Origin: Sciurus carolinensis
Lineage: Eukaryota > Chordata > Mammalia > Rodentia > Sciuridae
Reading direction: 5' to 3'
Assembly: GCF_902686445.1 (NCBI RefSeq)
Contig: NC_062218.1
Coordinates: forward strand, 12,933,015-12,997,014
DNA: 64,000 bases
Both the position numbers and the translations under genes were made by a program. The notes under the pieces were generated by a model. The model was not told the DNA's origin. It was given only the letters and a program-made list of their open reading frames with translations, and made no database searches. Of the stretch, positions 1 through 11,449 are shown piece after piece. Positions within the stretch are counted from its first letter, which is position 1, and each line of letters opens with the position of its first letter.

Positions 1-86
1 CAAAATGATGAACCACATTTGTGTACAATGAATCAAAAAGCAGGCTGTAAAAAATTTTTTTTAAAATAAAAATAAAAAAATAAGAA
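1..86 (+). repeat. L1 3' end fragment with A-rich tail
   Basis: The sequence matches, in the opposite orientation, the L1 3' end seen at 3139-3231 and 4420-4480 (core tgtacaatgaatcaaaa, then an A-rich tail to about 86). The element continues off the left edge, so its full length cannot be judged. It is non-coding. Confidence 0.7.
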
Positions 87-1425
87 ATGGGGAGGATAAG
101 CTAATGAAGGGCAGGAACGTTCTTGTCTTTTCTTGGAATAAATAGAGATTTTCCAGGAATTGGGGCACCCCTCTTCACTCCTTTTATGATTCTTTCCAGC
201 CATTGGCATGGCACTTGTCAATGGTCATGGCTCTGGGGGTTTGTGTAGTTTATTAAACAGATGGAATTATAATAGGGTTTGGGGTCTATTAGAGGTCATT
301 TAGGCACCATCTTGGATCTGGTTGGTTTCAAGTGGTCTGTGAACAACCTGTTCTTAAAGATAAGCAGAGTGAGGCACTGGGCAAGAGTTCAGCCAGGCAG
401 TAGAATTATCATACTGGGTAACAATTTTTCTTCATCTTTCCTGGTATTTTTTATTTTCTATTTCATGTCATGTTCTCTTGAGCGAATACTGACCAGGTGG
501 ATCTGGACCTTCACAGCACTTGGGGACTTCTACCTTGTTACTTGCAAATTCCTGATGGTTCAATCAGTTGTACCAGCTGCTGAAAGAAATGCAGTTCTTG
601 TGGGGATAAGGGAGGGAGCAAGTGGGTCAAACTCTCCCCAGTCACTGGCCCCAATCCATGGTGAAGGGGTGAACTTAACCTCAATGCCAGAAGGGCCCTG
701 AGGTACTTGATGGGGGTGGGCCCAAGAGGCTACGCTGCTGACACTGGGTGAAGACAGCTGCAGCCAAGGACAATCAGATGCTGCAGGGCACATGCACCTG
801 GACCCTACCTGACTCTCCCTGGCATCTGTGCTTGGACCCAGGCCCCACGGGGGTAAGAGGTGGCAGTGGTGGCTGTTTGTGGGCTGGAAGGGGAAGTTCT
901 GTCACTGACGGGGAACATAAGAGGGGTCTCAGGTGAGTCGAGGCTCCAAGCTCCTGGGCATATTTGTAGTTATGTTGAACTTCACTAATCGCATGCAGAT
1001 TCAAAGATGGAGATAAAGTTTTTAAAAGAACTTTGAGGCAGTGACCAAACAGCACCAAACTCCAATTGTGAGGCCCTTCTAAAAGGTAGGGTATGTTCGC
1101 ACGGGTCCTGTGCCTCTGAAGCCGGCCCTGGTCCTGAGTTTGCGTTCTTCTGAACTTTCTTCCTTCCATTTTGGCCCGTCCCATTCCACACTAGGAGTGG
1201 TTCTGCACACTCACAGGTCTCTGGGGGTCGAAGCCCCAGGCTTGTTAGCACTGGGTCTGTTCCAGTGATGGGCCTCTTCTCGAGCTGTTTCTTTGTAGGA
1301 CTCAGATTGTTTTTGCGTGAAGTCAGGGTCATTTTCATAACAACATGGCTTCGACCTTATCATGCACAAGCTGTTCCTCAGAAGCTGCAGAAATTATGGA
1401 AGGAAAGACTGGGCTATCCTCTATT
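87..1425. other. Anonymous sequence, nothing recognised
   Basis: I see no transposon, RNA gene or convincing exon here. Open frames of up to about 140 codons occur on both strands, but they overlap each other, carry no recognisable domain and are not flanked by paired splice signals I would trust. Confidence 0.5.
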
Positions 1426-1829
1426 TTATTCAGCTTTTTCACTGCCTCGACAAAAAGACCTGATATGATCAGTTAGAAGAGGAAACGCTTATTTTGGGGC
1501 TCACTATTTTAGAGGTCTTAGTCCACAGACGGCTGAATCCATTCGTTGAAACTCGAAATGGGGCAGAACATCATGGTGGAAGCGCGTGGCAGAGGAAAGC
1601 AGCTGTGGGCACGGCTCCAGGAAGCAGAGGGAGAGAGACTCCCCTCACCATGGACAAAACATCAACCCCAAGCCACACCCCAACGACCCCCCTCCAGCTA
1701 CACCCAGTTAATCCCTCTCAGGGGATTAACTCACTTTTTGGGTCAAGGCTCTCAGAAACCATTTATTTCACCTCTAAACTTTTTTGCATTGTCTCACACT
1801 TGGGGGACACCTCATATCTAAACCATAGC
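1426..1829 (-). repeat. Solo LTR, MaLR-like family A
   Basis: Read on the minus strand it starts with a tatggtttagatatgag-type end, has the block gtgtcccccaa, the pyrimidine-rich centre and the polyadenylation-like ending shared with the copies at 41135-41561, 52641-53077, 60424-60855 and 61922-62351. I call the group family A. The solo-LTR interpretation rests on the best-bounded member (41135-41561), which has TG...CA ends and a 5-bp duplication. This copy is degraded and no target duplication is visible. Confidence 0.7.
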
Positions 1830-1983
1830 ATCCTCTCATAAAAATATTAACATAAAATTGTCTGGACCTTGATTGAGTGAGTGTCACCAGGACTGTGGAG
1901 CTGCCTCTGCCTTCAAATGCTCAGAACTACTTACTGCGACAGGCAAGAGGGAAATGAAAACCATCCAGCAGCCCTTTGGATGT

Positions 1984-2096
1984 TGCTTTTTCTTGCTAAG
2001 TTGCTGAGGCTGGTGAGGATCTTGTGATCCTCCTGCCTCAGCCTCCTGAGCCACTGGGATTACAGGGGTGCACCACCAGGCCTGGCTTCCACTTTG
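1984..2096 (-). mobile_element. B1-type SINE arm (7SL-derived)
   Basis: The segment gives, on the minus strand, the 7SL/B1 core with ggattacag-type A-box surroundings and the gaggcaggaggatcac motif. No ID-like second arm follows, so this is a single or truncated arm of a B1-dID element. The family identification comes from the shared core with the complete dimers at 2408-2620 and 43250-43435. Confidence 0.7.
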
Positions 2097-2162
2097 GTTT
2101 TTAACAAGGGTTTGGTGCATCTTCTCTGAACCACATGGCTGGGTCATTGCTTTCCATTTTTT

Positions 2163-2249
2163 TTTTTTTTTTTTTTGTGCTGGGGATCGAACCCAGGGCC
2201 TTGTGCATGCAAGGCAAGCACTCTACTGACTGAGCTATCTCCCCAGCCC
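2163..2249 (-). mobile_element. ID SINE with target-site duplication
   Basis: On the minus strand it reads ggggctggggagatagctc, a tRNA-Ala-derived ID head with an internal RNA polymerase III promoter, followed by an A-tail (the T run at the left end). A 15-bp duplication, tgctttccatttttt, flanks it at 2148-2162 and 2250-2264. The perfect duplication and intact core indicate a relatively young L1-mediated insertion. Confidence 0.92.
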
Positions 2250-2407
2250 TGCTTTCCATTTTTTAAGTCACTCCTACAGGTTTTAAAAAATGTCCTGCAT
2301 CGCAGTCCTAGATTATCTTTTGCTCCTGTTTGACTGGGTCTTATGAAAGACATCTTTTATCCTATTTAATTCAGCGTCATCTATCTATGTAGACATGCAG
2401 TTTTGAT

Positions 2408-2620
2408 GGTACTGGGGATTGAACCAAGGGCTTTGTGCATGCTAGGCAAATGCTCTACATTGAGTTACATTCCCGACCTCCCTCCCCTTTTAAAAATTTT
2501 AGAGATAGGGTCTTGCTAAGTTAGTTAGGTGTGGCTAAGTTGTGGCCTCAAACTTTTGGTCCTCCTGACTCAGCCTCCTGAGTTGCTGGGATCACAGGTA
2601 TGCACCAGTGTCCAGTTATT
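2408..2620 (-). mobile_element. B1-dID dimeric SINE
   Basis: The minus strand contains a B1 arm (2500-2620) with the gctgaggcaggagg-type core, an A-rich linker, then an ID-like arm (2408-2490) with gtagagcatttgcctagc. This two-arm order defines B1-dID. It is diverged and I see no clear target duplication. Confidence 0.8.
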
Positions 2621-3128
2621 GCCTAGCATTTTGGAACTAGGACTTTGAGCATGAAGGGCACAAGGGGGACATGGTTTTGGTTGTGCCTGTATTGCCATCT
2701 CTTGGCAACACTGAGTTTAAGACAGACGATGTGGTGACCTTGTGACCTTCCCACTTTCCAGGCCGATTCTAGTATCTTACTGTATCTGACTTTTGCCGTT
2801 CCAACCACGTAGTGTCTTTGAGGCACTGTTGTGAGTTCCCAACCTCTGAAGAGAACAATACAACAAAAACGTAGACGCCACCTTTCTTCCACTTGTTTGA
2901 GACGGTGAGATAATTGGAGCATTTTTCCTCAAAGTGGAATCATTGTTCCTGAGGAGTGGAGTGGAAGGGGACCAAGCCTGTTAGAAGTTGGATCTGTCTG
3001 CCACTTGCCTGGCTCCCAAGACTCAAAGAGCCAATACTCTTGCCTGGAAAGAACACCTCCCCTATCTGAAGGGTTGCTTCGTGTTCCACTCTCCAGGTCG
3101 CTGCTGGTTGTAGACACATCTTTATATC
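2621..3128. other. Anonymous sequence
   Basis: No repeat or gene was recognised. Open frames here overlap on both strands without domain content. Confidence 0.45.
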
Positions 3129-3138
3129 TCTGTAGTGT

Positions 3139-3231
3139 ACTTCTTTTAAAATTTTTTTATTTTTGCAGACTGCATTTTGATTCATTGTACACGAATGGGG
3201 TACAACTTTTCATTTCTATGGTTGTGCACAA
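3139..3231 (-). mobile_element. 93-bp L1 3'-end insertion with target duplication
   Basis: The insert is only the last bases of an L1 3' UTR plus its A-tail (T-rich on the plus strand), matching 4420-4490. It is flanked by a 10-bp duplication, tctgtagtgt, at 3129-3138 and 3232-3241. This is an extremely 5'-truncated retrotransposition event. Confidence 0.8.
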
Positions 3232-3241
3232 TCTGTAGTGT

Positions 3242-4385
3242 TCCTGATGTGCTAATAAACTCCCTTTCCAAAGCCAGACTCTTCAGATAGGCCATGAGTT
3301 AGGACAGTGTTTGCCTACTATTTTCCTGGGGTCTCAATATTCCACTGAAGACCCATTTCCTTTCAAACTTTCAGAAGACTCTTATGGAAAAATTGCATTT
3401 ATTTTTCACCACTTTTCCCTATATAATCATGTACTTTAATTGAGCACTCATGAATTTATTCAACTTACAGGATTATAGATACTAATTTGTATCTTGAGTC
3501 TTTAGCTATTAAATATTATATGCTTCTTTTAGATAAAGATTTACAGTGAGGAATTCTGTTAGCTTTGCAAAGAATAGCCCTTGGATTCTTGTTTCTGCAA
3601 ACACTCTTCATTTTGAAAATGGTTCAACTCAGAAAATATATGTGATGGTTCCAAACTGCATTATAAGCATGTTGGGAGCAGTAGAGAGCGTGTGTAAATC
3701 CAGTGATAAGAACTCTTGAGGAAAAAATTTGGAGAACTGAGAACTAGAATAATCCTAACCATTGAGGCCTTTTATTAGTTTCCCTTTTTGCAAAATAGGA
3801 AAATTAACAGCAAAACCAATGTTCCAAGATCTGACCATGATATAGAAGAGATAGGCAAAATGAAAGGAATCAGGATTTGAGTTTTATGAAAGACCAAGGC
3901 AAAACAGCAAAGTAATCTTCTGATGAATTTAATGGAGCAAGTTCTGTACTTTCTTTAACAAAGACATGCCTGATCTGTGTATGTTAGCTCTATTTTCCTG
4001 ATGACGGTTGCTAGGTACAAAACACGTTTATGGGAAAAGAGAAGGTGAAGGGATGTCTGAGGCAGAGGAGGGTCTGTTGGATAAGTACCATGAGTTATCC
4101 TTTTACATCTGTGAAGCAGATAATTCCTCCTTTGTCCAGGAGAAGTTTTGCTCCTAACATCTGAAGTAAAAACAGAATGAACACGTGTGCCAAGCCAAGA
4201 CTGCACACGCACTTTGGGCAATGTGGAACGTGCAGACCCTGGAGGTAAGAGGAGTCTCCATGAGCAGCCGGGGCTCTTTGGCAGGTTTTCTCATAAAGGA
4301 ATTGCAGTTTTGGTTTTGAATTTGGGGATACAAATATTTTCAACACTATCCTTTCAGTTGGAAGTGAATTAATGCATTAATTTTT
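3242..4385. other. Anonymous AT-rich sequence
   Basis: Nothing recognised. Neither strand has a frame with domain character, and there is no microsatellite of note. Confidence 0.45.
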
Positions 4386-5554
4386 TTCCTTTTCTTTTTT
4401 TTTTCTTTTACTTTTTAATTTTTACAGACTGCATTTTGATTCATTGTACACAAATGGGGTACATCATTTTGTTTCTATGGTTGTGCATGATGTGAATTCT
4501 TACCATTCGTGTAATCATACATGTACATAGGGTAATATTCCATTGTGTATATATACCACAGTTTCTTTATCCATTCATCTATTGAAGGGCATCTAGGTTG
4601 GTTCCACAATCTAGCTATTGTGAATTGAGCTGCTATGAACATTGATGTGGCTGTTACTATAGTATGCTGATTTTAAGTCCTTTGGGTATAAACCAAGGAG
4701 TGGGATAACTGCGTCAAAAGGTGGGTCCATTCCAAGTTTTCTGAAGAATCTCCACATTGCTTTCCAGAGTGGCTGTACCAATTTGCAACTCTACCAGCAA
4801 TGTAAATGTGTGCCTTTTCCCCCACATCTATGCCAACATCTATTATTGTTTGTGTTCTTGATAATAGCCATTCTAATTGGAGTAAGATGAAATCTTAGAG
4901 TTGTTTTAATTTGCATTTCTCTAATTACTAGAGATGTTGAACACTTTTTCATATATTTATTAATTGTCTGTATATCTTCTTCTGTACAGAGTCTGTCCAG
5001 TTCCTTGGCCCATTTGTTGATTGGGTTCTTTGTATTTTTGGTGTAAACTTTTGTAAGTTCTTTATAAATTTTGCAGATTAGTGTTCTATCTGAAGTGCAT
5101 GTGGAAAAGATTTTCTCCCACTCTGTAGACTCTCTTTTCACATTATTGATTTTATCCTTTGCTGAGAAAAAGCTTTTTAGTTTGAGTCCATCCCACTTAA
5201 TGATTCTTGCTTTGATTTCTTGTGCTTTCTGAGTCTTGTTGAGGAAGTCTGATCCTAAGTCAACATGATGAAGATTCAGGCCTACTTTGTCTTCTATAAG
5301 GTGCAGGGTCTCTGGTCTAATTCCTAAGTCCTTGATTCATTTTGAGCTGAGTTTTGTGCAGGGTGAGAGATAGAGGTTTAATTTTATTTTACTGCATATG
5401 GATTTCCAGTTTTCTCAGCACCCTTTGTTGAACAGGCTATCTTTTCTCCATTGTATGTTTTTGGCTCCTTTGTCTAGTATGAGGTGACTGTGTTTATGTG
5501 GGTTTGTCTCTGTGCCTTCTATTCTGTGCCATTGGTCTGCCTGTCTATTTTGAT
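4386..5554 (-). mobile_element. 5'-truncated L1 (3' UTR and ORF2 C-terminal part)
   Basis: The plus strand shows the complement of an L1 3' UTR (T-rich start, then gcattttgattcattgtac) followed by ORF2 C-terminal coding sequence, including the Cys-rich region near 4800-4860. It ends around 5554, where homology to the full-length copy (32340-32570) stops. Many substitutions break the frame, so it is an inactive fossil. No certain target duplication was found. Confidence 0.88.
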
Positions 5555-6080
5555 AATGATGTCACTGGCTTCCTTCAAAATGAGGTTGGCACTTTATGTC
5601 CAGGTGTGTGATGGTCACATCCTTTGGTCTGCCCTGGTCTGTTTGGTGAGTGGTTTCAGGTATCTCCTGAGACTTGACCGAGTCAGCACTTCTGGCCACT
5701 GCAAGAAAAGCAAAGAAAATGGTTCTCAGCTCAGAACAACAGGGGATGAGATGGCCATTTGAGGCGGTTTGAAAGGTCTTATCTACCACAAATGATTTCT
5801 GGCATGTGGAAAAAAAATGTAAGCAGTGTTCCCAGTGACTTCTCTCAAGGGAATGGAATTAGATTCCATCCACTTCTTGGAGAGAGCAGATTTTCCCACA
5901 CTTTTTCTTGATTTCTCTTAAAAGCTACTCTTGCCACACTGAGGGTCAGTTGCATTTTATTGTACTTTAGCAGAATGAATTTTCTTTTTGAAGCCAGAGA
6001 AGGGTCAAAGTAGAATGTCTACTTTAGAAAGACATTAGCTTCTGTGTCTCTTGTCATCTGTGTTCTTTGTCTCTGCTACA
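5555..6080. other. Anonymous sequence
   Basis: No recognised element. Confidence 0.4.
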
Positions 6081-6293
6081 GTGGTTCTCAGTAGCTGGGG
6101 AGGGATGATTTTTGCCTACAGGGGACCTTTGGCCACGTCTGGAGATGCTTTGGGTTGTTACAACTGGGTAGGGAAGGTATTGTGGCCTTTCATCGGCTGT
6201 TGCTAAGCATCTGGCTATGCCTGGGGCAGAGCCTCACCCCAAAGATCCTGCTCCAAATGTCAATAGGACTGCTGTTGAAAAACCTGGCTCTGT
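6081..6293 (+). mobile_element. MER5-type nonautonomous hAT DNA transposon
   Basis: The segment has the order cagtggttctcagtag, aggggacctttggccacgtctgg, gttacaactgggtaggg and aaaatgtcaatag, which follows the MER5A consensus as I know it. It has no coding capacity. It is old and common to placental mammals. Confidence 0.75.
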
Positions 6294-7537
6294 TTGGACA
6301 TTTTTTCTTCCAGTCGCTACCCATCTCTTCTGGTAGCAGCAGTGACTGAGTAAGGAGGCAGTTATGACCAACTGTGTTATGCCATCCAGAGTGGGCCTAA
6401 TGTTTCTTATCAATGTATCTAAATTAATGTTTTGTAATAATCATATTTAACAGCTTAGCCTTTTAAAAATTCTTAAAATCTTAGACACAATGAAGAAGAA
6501 AATGTAGTTTCCAAATTTCTCTTCTGAGTCCAAATGATCTTCACATACAGATAGATCAAATTCCAACAAAGTAATATCTGAGATGTTATCCAGTGTCTTA
6601 GAAGGATTGAAGAGGATTCCGTTGTGTTGTTCATTATTGCCCATATGGTAATAAGAACAATGTGGTGGCCTGCACCACACCTGGCTTTGTGTGACTGCCT
6701 TGATGAGGATCAGGGCTTGGGTGGGAAAGGGGAACTGTAAGTAGGAAGTTTTATTGCTAGTCTCAAGTCACTTTAAAAATTGGGTGACTATTGTATTTTA
6801 CTCTACCATATAAAAATGACATTCGAAATTGCTTATCAATGAAAAAAAAAGATGTTCGAAGGAGGTGAACCCTGTTTATTTTAGGGTTTTGAGTATGTAA
6901 GCATGCTAATGTGTACCCTGGGGTAAAGTCATTTCAGTTAATCACAATTACAAGAAGGAAGAAACGGTAGACAGGAATTCCAAATGACTGTGCATCTGAG
7001 GAAGGTGACTGACATCCACAGAGCATGTCCTTTTTGGTCCATCTGACTATGAAGAGTCTCCTCTGTAGTGAATTTCCTGTGGGGGACATTAATAAAAGGC
7101 ACGGAGATCTTACAGCCTGAGAGATTCAGACTGCACATTTTCCTCGGATTTCCTTATCAGCTGTCTTCCAAGCATGGAAGTCCATCCAGCCCAAACTGAG
7201 TCTGCCTGTGAGTCAGTGCAGACCCATCCCCTGGTCGGCTCACCTCAGTCACAGTGGCCATGGACCACTCAAAGATCTGCCAGGGGGGCTTTTCCTTCAC
7301 CTCGTTCTTCGGGGTTGTCCTTGAGTGGTGCTGAGGCACTGCACCTTTCTGCTTTCTGGTGGCACCAGCATATCATCTGAAGTGTTTCTTCCTTGGTCTA
7401 TTGGTTGTAAGGAACACCCAAGGAGGTCAATGGCATGGATTGAGGGACACTTGGAGGTGGTGTCAAGGGAGCTTGACCTAGCTACGCATGCAATTTACTT
7501 GTACCTTCTGAATTTGCTTGAACCTAGTCTTTTGTGT
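6294..7537. other. Anonymous sequence
   Basis: No transposon or gene recognised. Short open frames on both strands overlap and lack domains. Confidence 0.4.
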
Positions 7538-8025
7538 CAGTCAGGATCCAACCAGACAAGAACCAGTAGGAATTTAATATATATGAGATTTGTTATAGGG
7601 AATTGTATTGTATCTTGTGGGAGCTAGTTAAACAATCTCTGTAAGGCTGTTCTCTTTGCAAGTCAACAGAAGAGGTAGTCAGCAAGGGAAGACCACGAGT
7701 AGACCAGTGTGACATGCATGAGCTAAAGTCCCATGAAGACAAACCTCTACCCTTGGTGACACTCTATCACAGAGGTAAAGACCCATATATGTGACCCGCT
7801 CAGAAAAGCTAAAGGAAAATGTAGGATGAGGTAGAGCGTGTGCAGCCCCAGGTACTTCTTGCTAGTGAGGGTGAGTCAACTGCATGTGCACTATGATGCT
7901 GTTGCTTCTTTTCTACTTTCCAGATGTTCCCAGAATCTCCCCGTGGCCCTCCATAAGTAGGAGTATACTGGAATGGTAATTCTGGGGAATGTAGTCACCA
8001 TAACCCAGTTGACACATTAATGTAC
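7538..8025 (-). repeat. Ancient LTR-like repeat, family B
   Basis: The left end (gtcagtcaggatccaacc) and right end (cccagttgacacattaatg) correspond, inverted, to the two ends of the copy at 47598-47985. Both follow a mammalian-wide repeat whose ends I know as gttaattttatgtgtcaac and accctgactaatacag. The internal part is heavily diverged. I read it as an old LTR of ERVL or MaLR kind, but the exact family name is uncertain. Confidence 0.5.
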
Positions 8026-8409
8026 CAACAAGCCACAGTAATGCCATTTTCACTAGATGGTGAAGTGCTGCTTAGCAAACCGATCTTGTTACTAGGTAGG
8101 TTGGACAACACTTGGTGCATGATGGGAAGCTCAGAATGCATGGTCACTGATGTCCTATGGTCTTTAGTCCTTACTGAGGCCCAGTCGCAAGTCTGAAGTT
8201 GTCTGCCAAAAGAACAGTTTAAGTCTCTAGATTTGTCACATCTCCACAAGCAGTGCATCTGATTATGAGCTGTTTTTATTTATTTGTGTTTGGTCATGTA
8301 CCAAGACCCAATACTTAAATCATACATGTTGGCTGGTAGGACTTTATATTTGGTAGATGAAGATCTTGTTCTTTTTCGCCCCTACATTTTCTCTTCTATT
8401 TCATCATTA
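8026..8409. other. Anonymous sequence
   Basis: Nothing recognised. Confidence 0.4.
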
Positions 8410-8790
8410 ACTTGTGGAGTTCAGTGAAAGGCCTGTTCAAGGTATCATCCGGATTGCACTGGTTTTGACACTCAATAAGAAGTTTTTCTTCATATTTGTA
8501 GACTTATTTCCTGCAGTATTTTTTGTCTTTCTGCATAGAATTCTGAGAGAACTATTTGACTCTGACTTCCAGCTCATTAACTTACTCTTCAGTGATGCTA
8601 ATTTTGACATTTGGTTAAGACTTTTATTTTGACAGTCATATTTTATTTCTAAGATCTCTAATTGGTTCTTTGTCAAAATAACTAATTTTTATTTCATAGA
8701 TGAAATTGCTTCTGTTATAACTGAGATTTATACTTCACCTAAAATCCCTCATTCTGTTTTCTTAATTTCCTCGTATGCCAGTTTTCCACT
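8410..8790 (-). repeat. Ancient L1/HAL1-like fragment
   Basis: The plus strand has the T-rich, antisense-ORF1-like text (tctctaattggttctttgtc and preceding leucine-rich complement) typical of mammalian ancient L1 or HAL1 ORF1. It is heavily decayed and no frame is intact. It could also be another old LINE. Confidence 0.4.
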
Positions 8791-8837
8791 TGTTGTCTTC
8801 CATATTCTCTGCCCAAGTGTAACTTCCCTGAAACATT

Positions 8838-8841
8838 GTGG

Positions 8842-8876
<35 letters not shown>

Positions 8877-8884
8877 ACATGTGT
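8838..8884. repeat. (GT)n microsatellite
   Basis: About 45 bp of GT repeats with one interruption. Confidence 0.95.
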
Positions 8885-9334
8885 GGTTGTGTTTTGGTTT
8901 GTTGCGATCTGTCTCCATGATTTTGAATGCTTCCTCATCTGAGCCTGGGGCTACCTACTAACATTTTTCTTATTTTTCAGAAGTTCCGTTGGCACACACC
9001 AGCTCCTTCAACCCAAGCATTCAAACTACCTGCTACCGTCTGGGGGAAATGTTTTCTTCTGATTGAAGTGGAGGAGTGGAATAAGGGGATAGTGAAGGCC
9101 GTTTGAGCCCATCTGGATGCCCAAAGTGCTCTAAATGTGTTTCCATAACTGTGGTGGCTTCCCCAGCTCCCAGGACCTAGACATTTGGGCTTAGAAAATA
9201 CCCAGCTCTGTGTCTATTTTTCATAGTTCCCTCTCTTGGGCTCCCCTGTCAAACTAACCTCATTTGCCTTCCATCTTTTGTAAATTAGCCAGAATTCTGG
9301 TCCACTGAGATTTCTTTTTATAAATGCTGTTGCT
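8885..9334. other. Anonymous sequence
   Basis: Nothing recognised. Confidence 0.4.
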
Positions 9335-10212
9335 CTGGTTTGAATATAGATTGTCTCCTCCGAAACTCATGTTGAAATTTGATTGCCACATGCAGGTATA
9401 TGAAGTGAGCCCTTTAAGAGTTAGTAGATCACAAAAAGGGTTTATGCCTTTCTTGTAGGACTGGGTTAATCCTCACAGGAATGGATTAGTTATCACAAGG
9501 GTAAGTTGTTATAACGTGAGGCATCCCCTCCTCCTTGTTTTGTCTCTTCCACTGTCTGTCATGAGTTGAAGCAGCCCAAGGCATGCTCCAGATATGGTTG
9601 CCAAAACTTGGACTTTTCATTCTTCAGAACTGTAGACCTGTGGGAAGTTGTCCTTATTTAGTGGAATCGGTCTAGGTTGAGCCATGGGACACAGTAGCCT
9701 GGCTTCTAGGAACTGCTGGAAAGCATGTGGCACTACAGGGGAGTGGTGCCCTGGTTACATCTGGAATTTTCCCTCTAAGAGGATGGCTCCCCTAACTCCA
9801 CCCTGTCCTGTCCATCACAGAAGAAGCTCCTCCTGGTCCTTGCCCCCTTTATTTGTAAATTATAAATAAAGGAGGGTTGGGAGACTACATGTTGTTGTAA
9901 GAGACCAGAGCTGGTATGGCCAGACCCGTTACGCCCCCTCTCAAAAAGAGTATTGGCTTGTGTGTTCATTGAGTACATAAATCTTTTGGGTAATAGATAG
10001 AAAAACCACCAACATCCTCCTCCAGCAGTTAACCCTTTTCTCTTCCACATGGGACATGGCAGAGAGGACTCCCACATGAGCCAAATCAAACTTATTTTTT
10101 TAAAAATAAATTACTTTCAATCCCCAGCACCACAAAAATAAATAAATAAAAAAAAATAAATTACGTTGTGTCAAGTATTGTGTTATAGCGATAGAAAAAT
10201 GGAGTAAGACAA
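9335..10212 (+). repeat. MaLR-type LTR, interrupted
   Basis: The left part (9335-9645: ctctggtttgaatatagattg, then the atcctcacaggaatgg block and gaactgtagacct) and the right part (10075-10116 plus 10149-10212: gagccaaatcaaactta, ataaattac, gtattgtgttatagcgatag) are the start and end of a MaLR LTR of MST/MLT1 kind. About 430 bp of unrecognised sequence (9646-10074) lies between, and a tiny SINE fragment interrupts the right part. Confidence 0.6.
10117..10148 (+). mobile_element. Tail-only SINE insertion with target duplication
   Basis: The insert is just tttcaatccccagcacc, the last bases of an ID-type head, followed by an A-rich aaataaata tail. It is bracketed by the duplication aaaaataaattac (about 10104-10116 and 10150-10162). 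It shows extreme 5' truncation of a SINE. Confidence 0.65.
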
Positions 10213-11405
10213 TGGGTGAGCAATTATTCTCTTGTGCACACATGTGCAAACACACACACACATATGCATGCCCTTTCCCATTTCCCCCTACATTTCTGGA
10301 GACTTGAGACAGGAGAGGAAGCAGTCAATGTTCTCAATCTGCCATCTTGATCTAATTTGATTTGGTATTCTTCAAGGGATTTCAGTGACCTTTTATGATT
10401 GTAATGCCTCAAACCACCAGTTATCCTGGGCCTGGTGTTGTCTGATAAAATATTCACAGTCTTGCAGTTTAATGGCAGGAGAAATAAAGCTACTGGAACA
10501 CAATGACTCACAGTAATGAGTTTTCATTTGAGGGTATGTGGACAACTGGGGCCCTTGTCTTTGCTGTCTGAATTTTAGAATGTTTTCACATTGGGAACAC
10601 AGGGGACAGTGGCTGCTTCCTTGGCTCTTGTTCACAGACTTCCTAGCACACTGTCTGCTTGATGGATGTGTTTTCTCATTGCTGGTGATAATTCTATAGG
10701 GGGCGATTCACCAGCAAATGGAGGCTGAATCCACACATTTTCCTCCCTCTACACACTCATACTCATTCGCTTTGCTATTTGCTCCAAATGTCCATTTTCT
10801 CTACTCAATAAATCACCCTTTGATGAGAAAAAAGTACAAAATATTAGTCATATGAGGATTTGGATCATGTTTAATTTAGCACCAATGAAAAAGTCTTCTC
10901 CTTAATCTAGTAGCTGTCTGGAGCCACAGTTTGCCATTGCCAACGGCTTTGTGCACGCAGCATCTAAAGCCCAGACAGCTAGTTACCAAACCAGCTCAGG
11001 GCTCAGAGGATTTGTGCTTGATTCTTGCTTTGGGCTGAGACTCTGAGCCTGGGGCTAAATCATAAATCAAGAATGGCTCAAAGCAACAACTTTGCTAAAT
11101 CCAATCTCCTTCTACCTATTGACTTTTCTAATCTTCTGTTTTTCTCTTTTCTCTTATTGACCAGAGATCTCTAGTTCAATGTTACACTCACACCTCAGAT
11201 GAAGGGGTGCAGGGGAGCTGTAAGAACACTCAGCTGCCCCATCAGTTCCATGGGGAGGCAAGTGTAGTCTGCTTTCTGGGTTTAAGTTAGATGCTTGCAT
11301 GTCTGAGATCCAGGAGCAGACGATGAGCCACCACTTGTCCATCTCAGTTTTAGGGTCTTGTCTATACACACAATTAGAGAAGAGGTTATCACAATGTTTA
11401 GACTG
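10213..11405. other. Anonymous sequence
   Basis: No repeat recognised except a short cacaca tract near 10250. Two short inverted repeats lie at 10911-10981 and 11001-11050. Confidence 0.4.
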
Positions 11406-11406
11406 G

Positions 11407-11448
<42 letters not shown>
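11406..11448. repeat. (TG)n microsatellite
   Basis: About 43 bp of nearly pure TG repeats. Confidence 0.95.

Positions 11449-11449
<1 letters not shown>

Noticed and set aside
279..701. 140-codon frame near the left edge
   Set aside because: No domain, no promoter or splice evidence, and an overlapping opposite-strand frame. Compatible with chance.
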